Of a stretch of 64,000 nt of DNA, positions 53,455 through 62,335 are shown piece after piece. How positions within the stretch are numbered: position 1 is the stretch's first letter; each line of letters begins with the position of its first letter. A program made the position numbers and the translations under genes. The DNA is from Castellaniella denitrificans. Lineage in GTDB: Bacteria > Pseudomonadota > Gammaproteobacteria > Burkholderiales > Burkholderiaceae_B. A model generated the notes under the pieces. It was not told the DNA's origin. It was given only the letters and a program-made list of their open reading frames with translations, and did no database searches. The stretch spans positions 790,946 to 854,945 of the forward strand of contig NZ_JAPWHE010000001.1 in the NCBI RefSeq assembly GCF_027214045.1, read 5' to 3'.

Positions 53455-55920
53455 GTGATCAAGAACATCGTCAAGCGTGATGGGCGCATCGAACCCTATA
53501 TCCCCAGCAAGCTCAACGGCTGGGGTCGATGGGCCGCCGCCAATCTGGGCCACAAGGTCGATTGGAGCAGCATCGTCCTGCAGGCCGTCAGCACCATGCC
53601 CGAGACGGTCTCCACCGCCGACCTGCAGGAAAAACTGATCCAGAACTGCCTGGACAAGGACACCTGGTCCTACTACCTGATGGCGGGCCGGCTCTATGCG
53701 TCCCACCTGCACAAGATCATCCACGGCCCGTCCATTCCCACCGTCAAGGCGCTGCACGACCGGATGGTGGCCGACGGGGTGATGGTGCGGATGAACTACA
53801 CCGACGCCGAATACGCCGAGATCGAATCCTTCATCGACCACGAACAGGACTACGATACGCCGCACTTCTCGCTGCACTACATCCGCAAGAAGTACAGCCT
53901 GCAGAACCGCGTCACCCGGCAGGAATACGAGACCCAGCAGTTCGTCTACATGCGCATGGCCATGGCCCTGTCGGAAAACGAACCCGCCGGGCGCCGGATC
54001 GACCTGGTGCGGCGCTTCTATACAGAATTCTCCGCCAAGCGGATCTCGGCGCCGACGCCCAACTACGTCAACCTGGGCACCAAACTGCGCGGCTTCGCCT
54101 CGTGCTGCCTGTACGTGGTGGACGACAACGAATCGTCCCTGGCCATCGGCGACCACATCGCCTACCGCATGACGGCCGCCTCGGCCGGCATCGGCAGCCA
54201 CCTGATCACCCGCAGCAAGGGCGACCCGGTGCGCGGCGGCCTGATCCAGCACCAGGGCAAACTGCCCTACCTGGCCTCCCTGGGCAAGGCGGTCCACGCC
54301 AACATGCAAGCCGGACGCGGCGGCGCCTGCACCACCTATTACTCCGGCTTCGACCCCGAGGCCGAGGTCATCGCCTACCTGCGCAACCCGCGCAGTACCG
54401 AGGACCGCAAGAACCGCGACCTGCATTACGCGCTGGTCACCAACAAGCTCTTCGCCGAAAAGGCCGCCCGCAACGAGGAAGCCTTCTCGTTCAACGTACG
54501 CACCGCCCCCGAACTCACCCGGTTGTTCTTCGGCCCCGACTCGGCCGCCTTCAAGCGCGAATACGAACGCCTGGAACGCGATCCCTCTTTCAAGAAGGAA
54601 TACTTCAAGCCGCGCGACCTGATCCTGACTTCGTTGAACGAGGCGCTGGAGACCGGCGTGGCCTACCTGGCCAACATCGACGAGATGAACCGCCACACGC
54701 CCTTCAAGGAGCCGATCCATTCCAGCAATCTGTGCCTGGAGATCAGCGAACCCAATCGCCCCTATCAGGAAATGCAGGACCTGTATTCCGACCGCGAGGT
54801 CGGTTTCATCACGGTCGAACTGGCCGGCGGCGCGACGCAGACTTTCAATTTCAACGCGCCCCTGACCGTCGCGGTCGCCGACTCCACCCTGCCGCGCGTC
54901 ATCTTCGCCGGCGAGCTGAAGGCGGGCGACGACATCCTGTCCGATGAGCCGGGCAAGGGCGGCCGGGTCGCCCGCGTGGTCGAGACCCACGAGGAACCCG
55001 AAATCGCCCTGTGCTCCCTGGGCGCCATCGCCTACGACGCCATCGGCGAGGACGACGACGAGACCTACCAGGAGGCGATGTATCTGACGTTGAAGATGAT
55101 CGACTACTGCATCCTCAACTCGCACTACGTGCTGCCCCACGTGGCGGTGACCGCCAAGGCCCGCATGAACGCGGGCGTGGGTCTGATGGGCGTGGCCACC
55201 CACATGGCCCGCAAGGGTCTGCGCTACGACACCGCCGCAGGCCGCGAGGAACTGCACCGCATCGCCGAGCGCCACATGTACCATGCCATCCGCGCCTCTC
55301 TGCGCATCAGCAAGGAACGCGGCGTCGCGCCCTGGATGCACAAGACCCGCTGGCCCGACGGCTGGCTGCCGATCGACACCTACAATCGCAATGTCGACGA
55401 ACTGGGCGACTTCCACAATCGCTACGACTGGGAAGCCCTGCGCACCGAGATCATGCAGAACGGCGGCATCGGCCATTCCTGCCTGGTGGCCTACATGCCG
55501 GGCGAATCGTCCTCCAAGGCGCTGGGCAAGCCCAATTCTCTCTATCCCGTGCGCGACATCACGCTGAACAAGACCGACGGGTCGGTCACGATCCGCTGGG
55601 CCGCGCCCGACAGCGACAACCCGGCCTACTTCTACCAGTCGGCCTGGGACATTTCCGAGGTCGACATGATCAAGGCCTACGCGGTGTTCCAGAAATTCAC
55701 CGACCAGGGGATTTCCGCCGACCTGTGGCGCCGCATCAAGGACGACGACAAGGTCTCCAGCCGGGAACTGCTCACCCACTACTTCGCCATGGTGAAGTAC
55801 GGCATGAAGACCCGCTACTACTACAACTCGAACGTGGCCTCGGACAAGACGCTGGACAACGCCGGCAGCATCCACGACGGCGTGGAGGACAAGATCGTCT
55901 GCGAAAGCTGCACGATGTAA
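53455..55920 (+). CDS. nrdA: Class Ia ribonucleotide reductase large subunit, with ~70-residue insertion
   Basis: Reduces ribonucleoside diphosphates to deoxyribonucleotides. The 821-residue protein is collinear with E. coli NrdA (761): Cys217 (ASCC), Asn425-Cys427-Glu429 (SNLCLE), Cys520 (ALCSLG) and the C-terminal redox pair CESC. The N-terminal ATP-cone region is present. Between Cys427 and Cys520 there are 92 residues instead of about 22: the extra ~70 (roughly 447-515) are beta-rich and end EEPEIALC. GTG at 53455 follows AAGGAC. A hairpin separates it from nrdB. Confidence 0.92.
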   Translation: MIKNIVKRDGRIEPYIPSKLNGWGRWAAANLGHKVDWSSIVLQAVSTMPETVSTADLQEKLIQNCLDKDTWSYYLMAGRLYASHLHKIIHGPSIPTVKALHDRMVADGVMVRMNYTDAEYAEIESFIDHEQDYDTPHFSLHYIRKKYSLQNRVTRQEYETQQFVYMRMAMALSENEPAGRRIDLVRRFYTEFSAKRISAPTPNYVNLGTKLRGFASCCLYVVDDNESSLAIGDHIAYRMTAASAGIGSHLITRSKGDPVRGGLIQHQGKLPYLASLGKAVHANMQAGRGGACTTYYSGFDPEAEVIAYLRNPRSTEDRKNRDLHYALVTNKLFAEKAARNEEAFSFNVRTAPELTRLFFGPDSAAFKREYERLERDPSFKKEYFKPRDLILTSLNEALETGVAYLANIDEMNRHTPFKEPIHSSNLCLEISEPNRPYQEMQDLYSDREVGFITVELAGGATQTFNFNAPLTVAVADSTLPRVIFAGELKAGDDILSDEPGKGGRVARVVETHEEPEIALCSLGAIAYDAIGEDDDETYQEAMYLTLKMIDYCILNSHYVLPHVAVTAKARMNAGVGLMGVATHMARKGLRYDTAAGREELHRIAERHMYHAIRASLRISKERGVAPWMHKTRWPDGWLPIDTYNRNVDELGDFHNRYDWEALRTEIMQNGGIGHSCLVAYMPGESSSKALGKPNSLYPVRDITLNKTDGSVTIRWAAPDSDNPAYFYQSAWDISEVDMIKAYAVFQKFTDQGISADLWRRIKDDDKVSSRELLTHYFAMVKYGMKTRYYYNSNVASDKTLDNAGSIHDGVEDKIVCESCTM

Positions 55921-55945
55921 GGTTCGACCGCTTCACCCCCTTTCC

Positions 55946-55969
55946 GGCCCCGGCGACCACGCCGGGGCC
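55946..55969 (+). other. Intra-operon hairpin between nrdA and nrdB
   Basis: GGCCCCGGCG and CGCCGGGGCC form a ten-base-pair stem around ACCA, 26 bases after the nrdA stop and 29 before the nrdB start. It may set nrdA:nrdB message ratio by attenuation or processing. Confidence 0.55.
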
Positions 55970-55997
55970 GCCGACCGTCTTTCCCCATGATCCGAAA

Positions 55998-57116
55998 ATG
56001 ACCCCAGAAGCCCTGCCCACCAAGATCTTCAACACCGAAAAATCCGACTACGCCTTCCCGGAAATCATTCTGGGCCAGGATCTCGGCCTGTTCGACACGA
56101 TCAACAAGTTCTATCCCGAAATCTGGAAGCTCTACAAGACGCTGAAGAACCAGGACTGGGACGAGAACGAGTTCGACTATTCCACCTGCAACGTGCAGTT
56201 CAAGACCTGCGACCGCCACACCTACGACATGATGGTCAAGACCCTGGCGTGGCAATGGGAGGCCGACAGCGTCGCGTCGCGCTCCATCGCCGCCGTGCTG
56301 GCACCGGTCTGCACCAGCAGCGAGGCCTGGTCCGGCTGGGTGGAAATCACCAAGAACGAGATCGTCCACGCCGCCACCTACTCCGAAATCGTCCGCAACA
56401 GCTTCGACAACCCGGACGACATCCTCAACGAGATTCTCTCGGTCAAGGAGGCCATGAGCCGCCTGCGCGTCGTCAGCGAGGTCTTCAACCAGGCCTTCGT
56501 GGTCAGCTACGACTATGCCCGGGGCCAGCGCGCAAACGACCAGGAAACCTACAACGCCATCTACCTGTTCATCGTCGCGATCCTGTGCATGGAGCGCATC
56601 CAGTTCCTGGCCTCTTTCGCCGTGACTTTCGGCATCTGCGACGGCACGGGCCTGTTCCAGCCCATCGGCAAGGCGGTCCAGAAGATCGCCCAGGACGAAT
56701 TCGAGGTCCACGTCCAGTATGGCAAGGAAGTCCTGCGCGCGATGTTCAAGACCGAGCGCGGCCGCACCGCCTTCGAACAGTGCCGGGGCAAGATCGTCCA
56801 GATCCTCGACGAAGTCACCGCCAGCGAAGTCGAATGGACCGACTACGCCTTCTCCGAAGGCCGCGAACTCACCGGCGTGACCTGCCAGATGATGAAGGAC
56901 TGGGTCCATTTCAGCGCCACCGACGTGGCCCGCTTCTTCAACGTCGAAGACCAGGTGTCCTTCCCGATCATCACCGAGAACCCCCTGAAATACATGGAAA
57001 GCTGGCTCAACATGAGCAAGGTGCAAGCGTCCAACCAGGAAGAGGACACCGCCCAATACAAGGTCGGCGTCATGAAGCGCGACGACGAAAACGAAGTGTT
57101 CGACGTGGATTTCTGA
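55998..57116 (+). CDS. nrdB: Class Ia ribonucleotide reductase small subunit
   Basis: Houses the di-iron/tyrosyl radical centre. The 372-residue protein (E. coli 376) shows the ligand helix NEIVHAATYSEIVR with Glu-x-x-His and the radical Tyr four residues on, WEADS for the first Asp, MERIQFLAS and the second metal helix in QDEFEVHVQYG. That last segment has one more residue between Glu and His than the E. coli DExxH if read from the first Glu, which may be a local bulge. The C-terminal DENEVFDVDF is the typical R1-binding tail. Start ATG at 55998. Confidence 0.92.
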   Translation: MTPEALPTKIFNTEKSDYAFPEIILGQDLGLFDTINKFYPEIWKLYKTLKNQDWDENEFDYSTCNVQFKTCDRHTYDMMVKTLAWQWEADSVASRSIAAVLAPVCTSSEAWSGWVEITKNEIVHAATYSEIVRNSFDNPDDILNEILSVKEAMSRLRVVSEVFNQAFVVSYDYARGQRANDQETYNAIYLFIVAILCMERIQFLASFAVTFGICDGTGLFQPIGKAVQKIAQDEFEVHVQYGKEVLRAMFKTERGRTAFEQCRGKIVQILDEVTASEVEWTDYAFSEGRELTGVTCQMMKDWVHFSATDVARFFNVEDQVSFPIITENPLKYMESWLNMSKVQASNQEEDTAQYKVGVMKRDDENEVFDVDF

Positions 57117-57186
57117 ATCCGCCAGCGCCTCGCCCCACCCTGCCGCACCCCGATCAAACAACGACCGAAACACTCAAGGAGCCGAC

Positions 57187-57417
57187 ATGCCCATTACCGT
57201 CTATTCGAAGCCCAACTGCCCGCAATGCGACCTGACCAAGCGTGACATGGACATCCTGGGCATCGCGTACGAAACCGTGGACCTGACCCAGCGCCAGGAC
57301 CAGCTCGAGCGCCTGATCGGCCTGGGCCACCGCAGCGCCCCCGTGGTGGAAACCGGCCGCGAGACCTGGTCGGGCTACGACCAGGAAAAGATCAAGGGGC
57401 TGGTATCCTACGCCTGA
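57187..57417 (+). CDS. nrdH: NrdH-like glutaredoxin/redoxin
   Basis: A 76-residue thioredoxin-fold redoxin with the active site CPQC (residues 11-14) and the NrdH-like C-terminal WSGYDQEKI. It would reduce the RNR. AAGGAG lies six bases before ATG at 57187. NrdH usually accompanies class Ib reductases; here it follows class Ia genes. Its stop lies in a small palindrome (CCTGAG/CTCAGG, 57413-57429) that also holds the stop of the convergent phnX. Confidence 0.85.
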   Translation: MPITVYSKPNCPQCDLTKRDMDILGIAYETVDLTQRQDQLERLIGLGHRSAPVVETGRETWSGYDQEKIKGLVSYA

Positions 57418-57424
57418 GCGAGTC

Positions 57425-58249
57425 TCAGGGCCGTTCGCCGCGTCCCCTGCGCGCCTCGATGCGCGCGATCGCGGCCGGCAGGTCGGCCACGGTGCGGATC
57501 ACCTCGTGCGCGCCAGCCCCGCGCAGCTTTTCTTCGGCCGGCCTGCAGCGGACATCCCGCTCGCCCGGCGGCAACGCAACCCACGCATCCCAGCTCAGGC
57601 CGACCTCGTTGCCGGACGCCGACAGGCCGACGGTCCACATGCCGGCCGACAGACCCTCGGCGATGCCTGGCACCGTGTCGTCGACCTTGACACAAGCGGC
57701 CACGTCGCGGATGCCCAGTTCGATCACGTTGGCCAGGGCCATCCAGGGGCCGGGCCGGCCGCCCGCCCTCAGGTCGTCGGAGGCGATCACGCAATCCGGC
57801 GCATACCCGCCCGCCGCGGCCATCGGCGCCAGCGCGTCCATCACCCTGCGCGGATAACCGGAGCACGAACCGATGCGGATGCCGCGCGCGCGCAAAGCCT
57901 CCACGGCCTGCAGCGCACCCGGGATCAGGGCCGAATAGTGGCCGACGCGTTCCACCTGCAGCGGCATGAAGGTCCGGTACACCGCGTCCACATCCTCGCG
58001 GCTCATGTCGCGCCCATGGCGCTCGCGCCAGCGTGCGGCGATCTCCGGCACCCGGCCCAGGGCCTGGATGTGGTCCCTTTTGGCCAGGCCCATGGGGCCG
58101 CGCGCCTCGTCCAGGGTGATCGCCACGCCCGCCGCGGCAAAAGCGTCGACCAGGACCTGAGTCGGGGCGAAAGAACCGAAATCGACGATGGTGCCGGCCC
58201 AGTCGAAGATGACGGCGTCGATGGTCCGGTGGATCGGGGGCTCGTCCAT
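57425..58249 (-). CDS. phnX: Phosphonoacetaldehyde hydrolase
   Basis: Cleaves phosphonoacetaldehyde to acetaldehyde and phosphate, in 2-aminoethylphosphonate use. The 274-residue HAD-family protein has the nucleophile Asp16 in [11 protein letters not shown] and the Schiff-base Lys57 in [11 protein letters not shown], consistent with Asp12/Lys53 of the B. cereus enzyme. ATG at 58249 is used; no strong ribosome-binding site is visible. It follows the aldehyde dehydrogenase gene after 20 bp on the same strand. No PhnW transaminase is present in the window. Confidence 0.87.
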   Translation of the reverse strand: MDEPPIHRTIDAVIFDWAGTIVDFGSFAPTQVLVDAFAAAGVAITLDEARGPMGLAKRDHIQALGRVPEIAARWRERHGRDMSREDVDAVYRTFMPLQVERVGHYSALIPGALQAVEALRARGIRIGSCSGYPRRVMDALAPMAAAGGYAPDCVIASDDLRAGGRPGPWMALANVIELGIRDVAACVKVDDTVPGIAEGLSAGMWTVGLSASGNEVGLSWDAWVALPPGERDVRCRPAEEKLRGAGAHEVIRTVADLPAAIARIEARRGRGERP

Positions 58250-58269
58250 GGATACGATCGGCCCGCGGT

Positions 58270-59730
58270 TCAGATCCCCACGGCCGACACCGCCTTGGTG
58301 TTCAGGTAGGCCTCCAGCGCCTCGGGGCCGCCCTCCGTACCGTAGCCGGAGTCCTTGACGCCGCCGAACGGCAGTTCGGCCGAGGGCGTGGCCGGCTGGT
58401 TGATCCAGAGCATGCCGGCTTCGATCCGGTGCATCAGTTGTTGCGCGTTGCGCAGCGAACGGGTGAAGGCGTAGGCGGACAAACCGTAGGACAGGCGGTT
58501 GGCCTCGGCGATGGCCTCGTCCAGGCGTTCGAAGGCGCGGATGCCCGCCACCGGTCCAAAGGGCTCGTTGTTGAACAGGTCGGCCTCGGTGGTGAGCCCC
58601 GAAATGAGGGTGGGCGCGAAGAAATTGCCCGTGTCGCCGACGCGCGCGCCCCCCGTCAGGATTTCGGCGCCGCGCCGGCGGGCGTCCTCGACCACCTGGG
58701 TCATGGCGGCGACGCGGCGCGCATTGGCCAGCGGCCCGAGGGTGGTGCCCTCGTCCAGCCCGTCCCCCAGCTTCAGGGCTTCGGCGTGACGCACGAAGGC
58801 CCGGGTGAACTCGCCGACCAGGCTGCTGTGCACCAGGAAGCGCGTGGGCGAAATGCAGACCTGCCCGGCATTGCGGAATTTCCCGGCGGCGGAGATCCTG
58901 GCCGCCAGCTCGACGTCGGCGTCTTCGGCGACGATCACCGGCGCATGGCCGCCCAGTTCCATGGACACCCGCTTCATGTGGGCGCCCGCCAGCGCGGCCA
59001 ATTGTTTGCCGACCGGCGTGGATCCGGTGAACGTGACCTTGCGGATGACGGGGTGCGGGATCAGGTGGCCGGAAATTTCCGCCGGATTGCCATACACCAG
59101 TCCCACCACGCCGGGCGGCAGGCCGGCGTCCACGAAGACTTGCAGCAGCGCGGCGGGCGAAGCCGGGGTTTCCTCGGGGGCCTTGCACAGAAAGGAGCAG
59201 CCGGTCGCCAGCGCGGCGCCCAGCTTGCGCACCACCTGGTTGACGGGAAAATTCCAGGGCGTGAAGGCCGCCACCGGCCCCACGGGCTCCTTGATGACCA
59301 GTTGCAGGGCCGAGGGATTGCGCGACGGCACAATGCGGCCGTACACGCGCAGCCCCTCGTCGGCGAACCATTCGATGATCGTGGCGCCGGCCAGGGTCTC
59401 GGCCCGCGCCTCGGCCAGCGGCTTGCCCTGTTCGCGGGTCAGCAGGCGGGCGATGTCCTCCGCGCGTTCGCGCAGCAGGGCCGCCGCGCGGCGCATGAGG
59501 GCGGCGCGCTCATGCGCCGGCGTGTCGCGCCACGTCTCGAAACCCCGCTGGGTGGCGGCCAGCGCGCGGTCCAGGTCGGGGATGCCGGCATGGGCCACCC
59601 GGCCGATCACCTGGCCGTCGGCAGGATTGAGCACATCGAGCGTCCGGCCGTCGGCCGCGTCGACCCACTGGTTGTCGATCAGAAGCCGGGTATCGGGATA
59701 GGCGAGGGGCGTCATCGTGGAAATCGTCAT
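58270..59730 (-). CDS. NAD(P)-dependent aldehyde dehydrogenase (succinate-semialdehyde type)
   Basis: A 486-residue aldehyde dehydrogenase with [25 protein letters not shown], the catalytic Glu in [10 protein letters not shown] and Cys in [10 protein letters not shown]. It resembles succinate-semialdehyde dehydrogenases; close to phnX it could oxidise acetaldehyde or phosphonoacetaldehyde. The assignment is by context only. The 154-bp gap upstream toward the PQQ gene is the divergent promoter region. Confidence 0.78.
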   Translation of the reverse strand: MTISTMTPLAYPDTRLLIDNQWVDAADGRTLDVLNPADGQVIGRVAHAGIPDLDRALAATQRGFETWRDTPAHERAALMRRAAALLRERAEDIARLLTREQGKPLAEARAETLAGATIIEWFADEGLRVYGRIVPSRNPSALQLVIKEPVGPVAAFTPWNFPVNQVVRKLGAALATGCSFLCKAPEETPASPAALLQVFVDAGLPPGVVGLVYGNPAEISGHLIPHPVIRKVTFTGSTPVGKQLAALAGAHMKRVSMELGGHAPVIVAEDADVELAARISAAGKFRNAGQVCISPTRFLVHSSLVGEFTRAFVRHAEALKLGDGLDEGTTLGPLANARRVAAMTQVVEDARRRGAEILTGGARVGDTGNFFAPTLISGLTTEADLFNNEPFGPVAGIRAFERLDEAIAEANRLSYGLSAYAFTRSLRNAQQLMHRIEAGMLWINQPATPSAELPFGGVKDSGYGTEGGPEALEAYLNTKAVSAVGI

Positions 59731-59884
59731 CGTTCGGAACCGGAGGGTTGAATGAACACAGGGTGAAATATCGCCTGCTCCAATGAGTATAGACCCGGAC
59801 CGCGCCCCTTGATGGCGCCGCGCGCGCCGACTATAACTCCGTCATGGAAACCCGATCGGAAACCTTCCGGAAGGTCCGCGCACC

Positions 59885-61030
59885 ATGAACCGACCCGCCC
59901 TTCCCGCCGCGTTCGCGCTGGCCGCGCTGCTGGCGCTGGCACCGGCCGGCGCACGCAGCGCCGCCCCGGAAAACGCCGGCGCCCTTCCGGCGGACGGCAC
60001 CGTCCCGTTCGCCGCCCGGCGGGTCGCGACCTTCGACCGCCCCTGGGCGATCGCCTTCCTGCCCGACGGCCGCCTCGTCCTCACCGAAAAGGCCGGCCGC
60101 CTGTTCCTGGTCACGCAGTCCGGCGCCAGAACCGCCATCGAGGGCGTGCCGACGGTTGACGACCGGGGCCAGAACGGCCTGCTGGACGTGGCCCCCTCGC
60201 CGGACTTCGCCCGCGACAGCCTGCTGTACTTCACCCGCGTGGCGCCCGGAGATGGCGGCGGCGCGCTGGTCCTGGCCCGCGCCCGGCTGGAGGAATCCGG
60301 CGGTCGCGCGCGCCTGCGTGATCCGGAGACCCTGTGGCGCCAGCAGCCCGCCAGCCGCGGCGGGCAACCCGGCGGCATCATCGCCTTTTCACCCGGCGGC
60401 AGGCATCTGTTCCTGACCGTCGGCGACCGGATGGAGCCCGACACGGCCCAGGACCCCGACGCCGCCCGGGGCAAGATCCTGCGCCTGAATCCGGACGGAT
60501 CCGCGCCGCCGGACAATCCGATGGCCGGGCGGGCCGGCATCCGCGCCCTGACCTGGAGCATGGGCCACCGCAATCCCTACGGCCTGGCCTTCGCGCCGGA
60601 TGGCGCGCTCTGGGAACATGAAATGGGGCCGCGCGGCGGCGACGAACTGAACCGCATCCGGCCCGGCGGCAACTACGGCTGGCCGGAAGTCTCGAACGGC
60701 GACCAGTACAGCGGCTGGCCCATCCCCCGGCACGCCACCCGCCCGGAATTCGACGCACCGGGCCTGTACTGGACGCCGGTGATCGCGCCGGCGGGGCTGG
60801 TGTTCTACCATGGGCCGCAATTCCCGGCCTGGCAAGGCTCGGCCCTGATCGGCGGCCTGCGCGCCGAAGGCCTGGTGCGCGTCGTCTTCGGCGCGGACGG
60901 GACCGCCCGCCAGGCGGACCGCTGGGTCTTGGGCCGGCGCATCCGCGACGTGGCGGTGGCGCCCGACGGCGCGGTCTGGGTGATCGAGGACGGCGACGGC
61001 GCGGGGTTGCTGAGGCTGACGGCAAAGTGA
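59885..61030 (+). CDS. PQQ-dependent aldose sugar dehydrogenase (YliI/Asd type)
   Basis: A 381-residue periplasmic beta-propeller dehydrogenase with signal peptide (cleavage near ARSAA) and the PQQ/Ca segments VATFDRPWAIAFLPDGRLVL, RGQNGLLDVAPSPDF, QPGGIIAFSPGG, MGHRNPYGLAFAP and GPRGGDELN. Soluble sugar dehydrogenases of this family oxidise aldoses using pyrroloquinoline quinone. It stands alone and is followed by a strong terminator hairpin. PQQ synthesis genes are not in the window. Confidence 0.85.
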   Translation: MNRPALPAAFALAALLALAPAGARSAAPENAGALPADGTVPFAARRVATFDRPWAIAFLPDGRLVLTEKAGRLFLVTQSGARTAIEGVPTVDDRGQNGLLDVAPSPDFARDSLLYFTRVAPGDGGGALVLARARLEESGGRARLRDPETLWRQQPASRGGQPGGIIAFSPGGRHLFLTVGDRMEPDTAQDPDAARGKILRLNPDGSAPPDNPMAGRAGIRALTWSMGHRNPYGLAFAPDGALWEHEMGPRGGDELNRIRPGGNYGWPEVSNGDQYSGWPIPRHATRPEFDAPGLYWTPVIAPAGLVFYHGPQFPAWQGSALIGGLRAEGLVRVVFGADGTARQADRWVLGRRIRDVAVAPDGAVWVIEDGDGAGLLRLTAK

Positions 61031-61070
61031 CGCGTCCGCACGACCGCGCCTGCGGGCACCGGCACAAAAA

Positions 61071-61103
61071 CAAAAGCGCACGGCTTCAGGCCGTGCGCTT
61101 TTG
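61071..61103. terminator. Strong bidirectional terminator
   Basis: A perfect fourteen-base-pair stem, CAAAAGCGCACGGC with GCCGTGCGCTTTTG, and a five-base TTCAG loop. A-rich bases flank the left arm and T-rich the right, so it can stop transcripts from both the sugar dehydrogenase gene and the tRNA. Confidence 0.85.
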
Positions 61104-61113
61104 CAGGAATGGA

Positions 61114-61190
61114 TGGTCGGGGTGACATGATTCGAACATGCGACTCCTACGTCCCGAACGTAGTACTCTACCAGGCTGAGCTACACCCCG
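61114..61190 (-). tRNA. tRNA-Pro (anticodon CGG)
   Basis: The minus strand folds as a standard cloverleaf: acceptor CGGGGTG/CACCCCG with an A discriminator, D-arm GCTCAGCCTGGTAGAG, anticodon loop TTCGGGA giving anticodon CGG, and T-arm GTTCGAATC. The 3' CCA is encoded (61114-61116). It reads CCG proline codons. The gene lies between the sugar dehydrogenase terminator and the polyprenyl synthase. Confidence 0.95.
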
Positions 61191-61257
61191 ACGGTGCTGC
61201 CTAGGCGGATGCCGGTGCCTGGTGAAAACCAGGCAAACACCCACCAGCGGGAATATT

Positions 61258-62223
61258 TCAACGGTCTCGCTCGACCGCGAAAGCACAGAATTTTAGCAGA
61301 GTTTCCCGATAAACGGAATCTGGGAAGACGGCCAGGGCCTCGCAGGCCAGATCGGCCTCGGCGCGGGCCGCCTGGCGGGTATAGTCCAGCGCGTCGGTGG
61401 CGTGAATGGCGCGCGCCACGGCCTCGAAGTCGGCGTCGCCGGTCTCGATGGCGCCGCGGATCAGGTCGCGCTGCTCCGGCGTACCGGTTTCCAGCACCCG
61501 GATCAGCGGCAGGGTGGGCTTGCCCTCGCGCAGATCGTCGCCCACGTTCTTGCCCAGGGTCTGGACGTCGCCGCTGTAGTCCAGCACATCGTCGATCAGT
61601 TGAAAAGCCGTGCCGATGTGCCGGCCATAGGTGGCCGCGGCGGTCTCCTGTTCCGGCGTCGCGCCGGAGATGATCGCCCCCACCTGCGCGGCGGCCTCGA
61701 ACAGCTTCGCGGTCTTGTAGCGCACCACCTGCAGGTAGCGGTCCAGCGAGACGTCCGGGTCGTGCACGTTCAGCAACTGCAGGACCTCGCCCTCGGCGAT
61801 GATGGTGGTGGCCGCCGACAGCACCGCCATGGCGCCCATGGAGTCGGTCTCGACCATCATCTCGAACGAGCGCGAATACAGATAGTCGCCCACCAGTACG
61901 CTGGCGGCGTTGCCGAACACGGCATTGGCCGTCTCGCGGCCGCGGCGCATGTCGGACTCGTCCACCACATCGTCATGCAGCAGCGTGGCGGTGTGGATGA
62001 ATTCCACCACGGCCGCGAGGCGGTGGTGGTTGTCGCCCCGGTAACCCAGCGCCCCCGCCACCAGCAGCACCATGGCCGGACGCATGCGCTTGCCGCCGGC
62101 GCCGACGATGTAATCGCCGATGGTGCGGATCAGGACGACTTCGGAATCCAGGCGGGCGCGGATGACGGCGTCGACCGCCCGCATGTCGGACACGATGGGA
62201 GCGAACAGTTCTGAGAAGTTCAA
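61258..62223 (-). CDS. ispB: Polyprenyl (octaprenyl) diphosphate synthase
   Basis: Elongates isoprenyl diphosphate to the side chain of ubiquinone. The 321-residue protein has the two aspartate-rich motifs, LLHDDVVDESD and LIDDVLDY, with GGKRMRPAM and GEGEVLQL-like segments. TTG at 62223 is the likely start, since the protein then begins NFSELFAPIVSDMRAVD like its family; residues upstream look non-coding. It precedes tRNA-Pro on the same strand and is divergent from the DUF815 gene by about 110 bp. Confidence 0.9.
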   Translation of the reverse strand: MNFSELFAPIVSDMRAVDAVIRARLDSEVVLIRTIGDYIVGAGGKRMRPAMVLLVAGALGYRGDNHHRLAAVVEFIHTATLLHDDVVDESDMRRGRETANAVFGNAASVLVGDYLYSRSFEMMVETDSMGAMAVLSAATTIIAEGEVLQLLNVHDPDVSLDRYLQVVRYKTAKLFEAAAQVGAIISGATPEQETAAATYGRHIGTAFQLIDDVLDYSGDVQTLGKNVGDDLREGKPTLPLIRVLETGTPEQRDLIRGAIETGDADFEAVARAIHATDALDYTRQAARAEADLACEALAVFPDSVYRETLLKFCAFAVERDR

Positions 62224-62335
62224 GACGGACCCGGATGCTGATGGGCGGCCACTCCGGCGGCCGCAAAGAGCCAGATTATACTTTCCGCAGAATCCGAATA
62301 CACGACCGCACCCGACAGGACACATGGAGAACCCC

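Noticed and set aside
54790-54995. Functional intein in NrdA
   Set aside because: No Cys/Ser at the left junction and no His-Asn followed by Cys/Ser/Thr at the right; at about 70 residues it is too small. It can be at most a remnant-like insertion.
53347-55875. Minus-strand open frame of 842 codons opposite nrdA
   Set aside because: Composition is of shadow type (Val/Gly/Asp/His-rich) and the sense strand encodes conserved NrdA motifs throughout.
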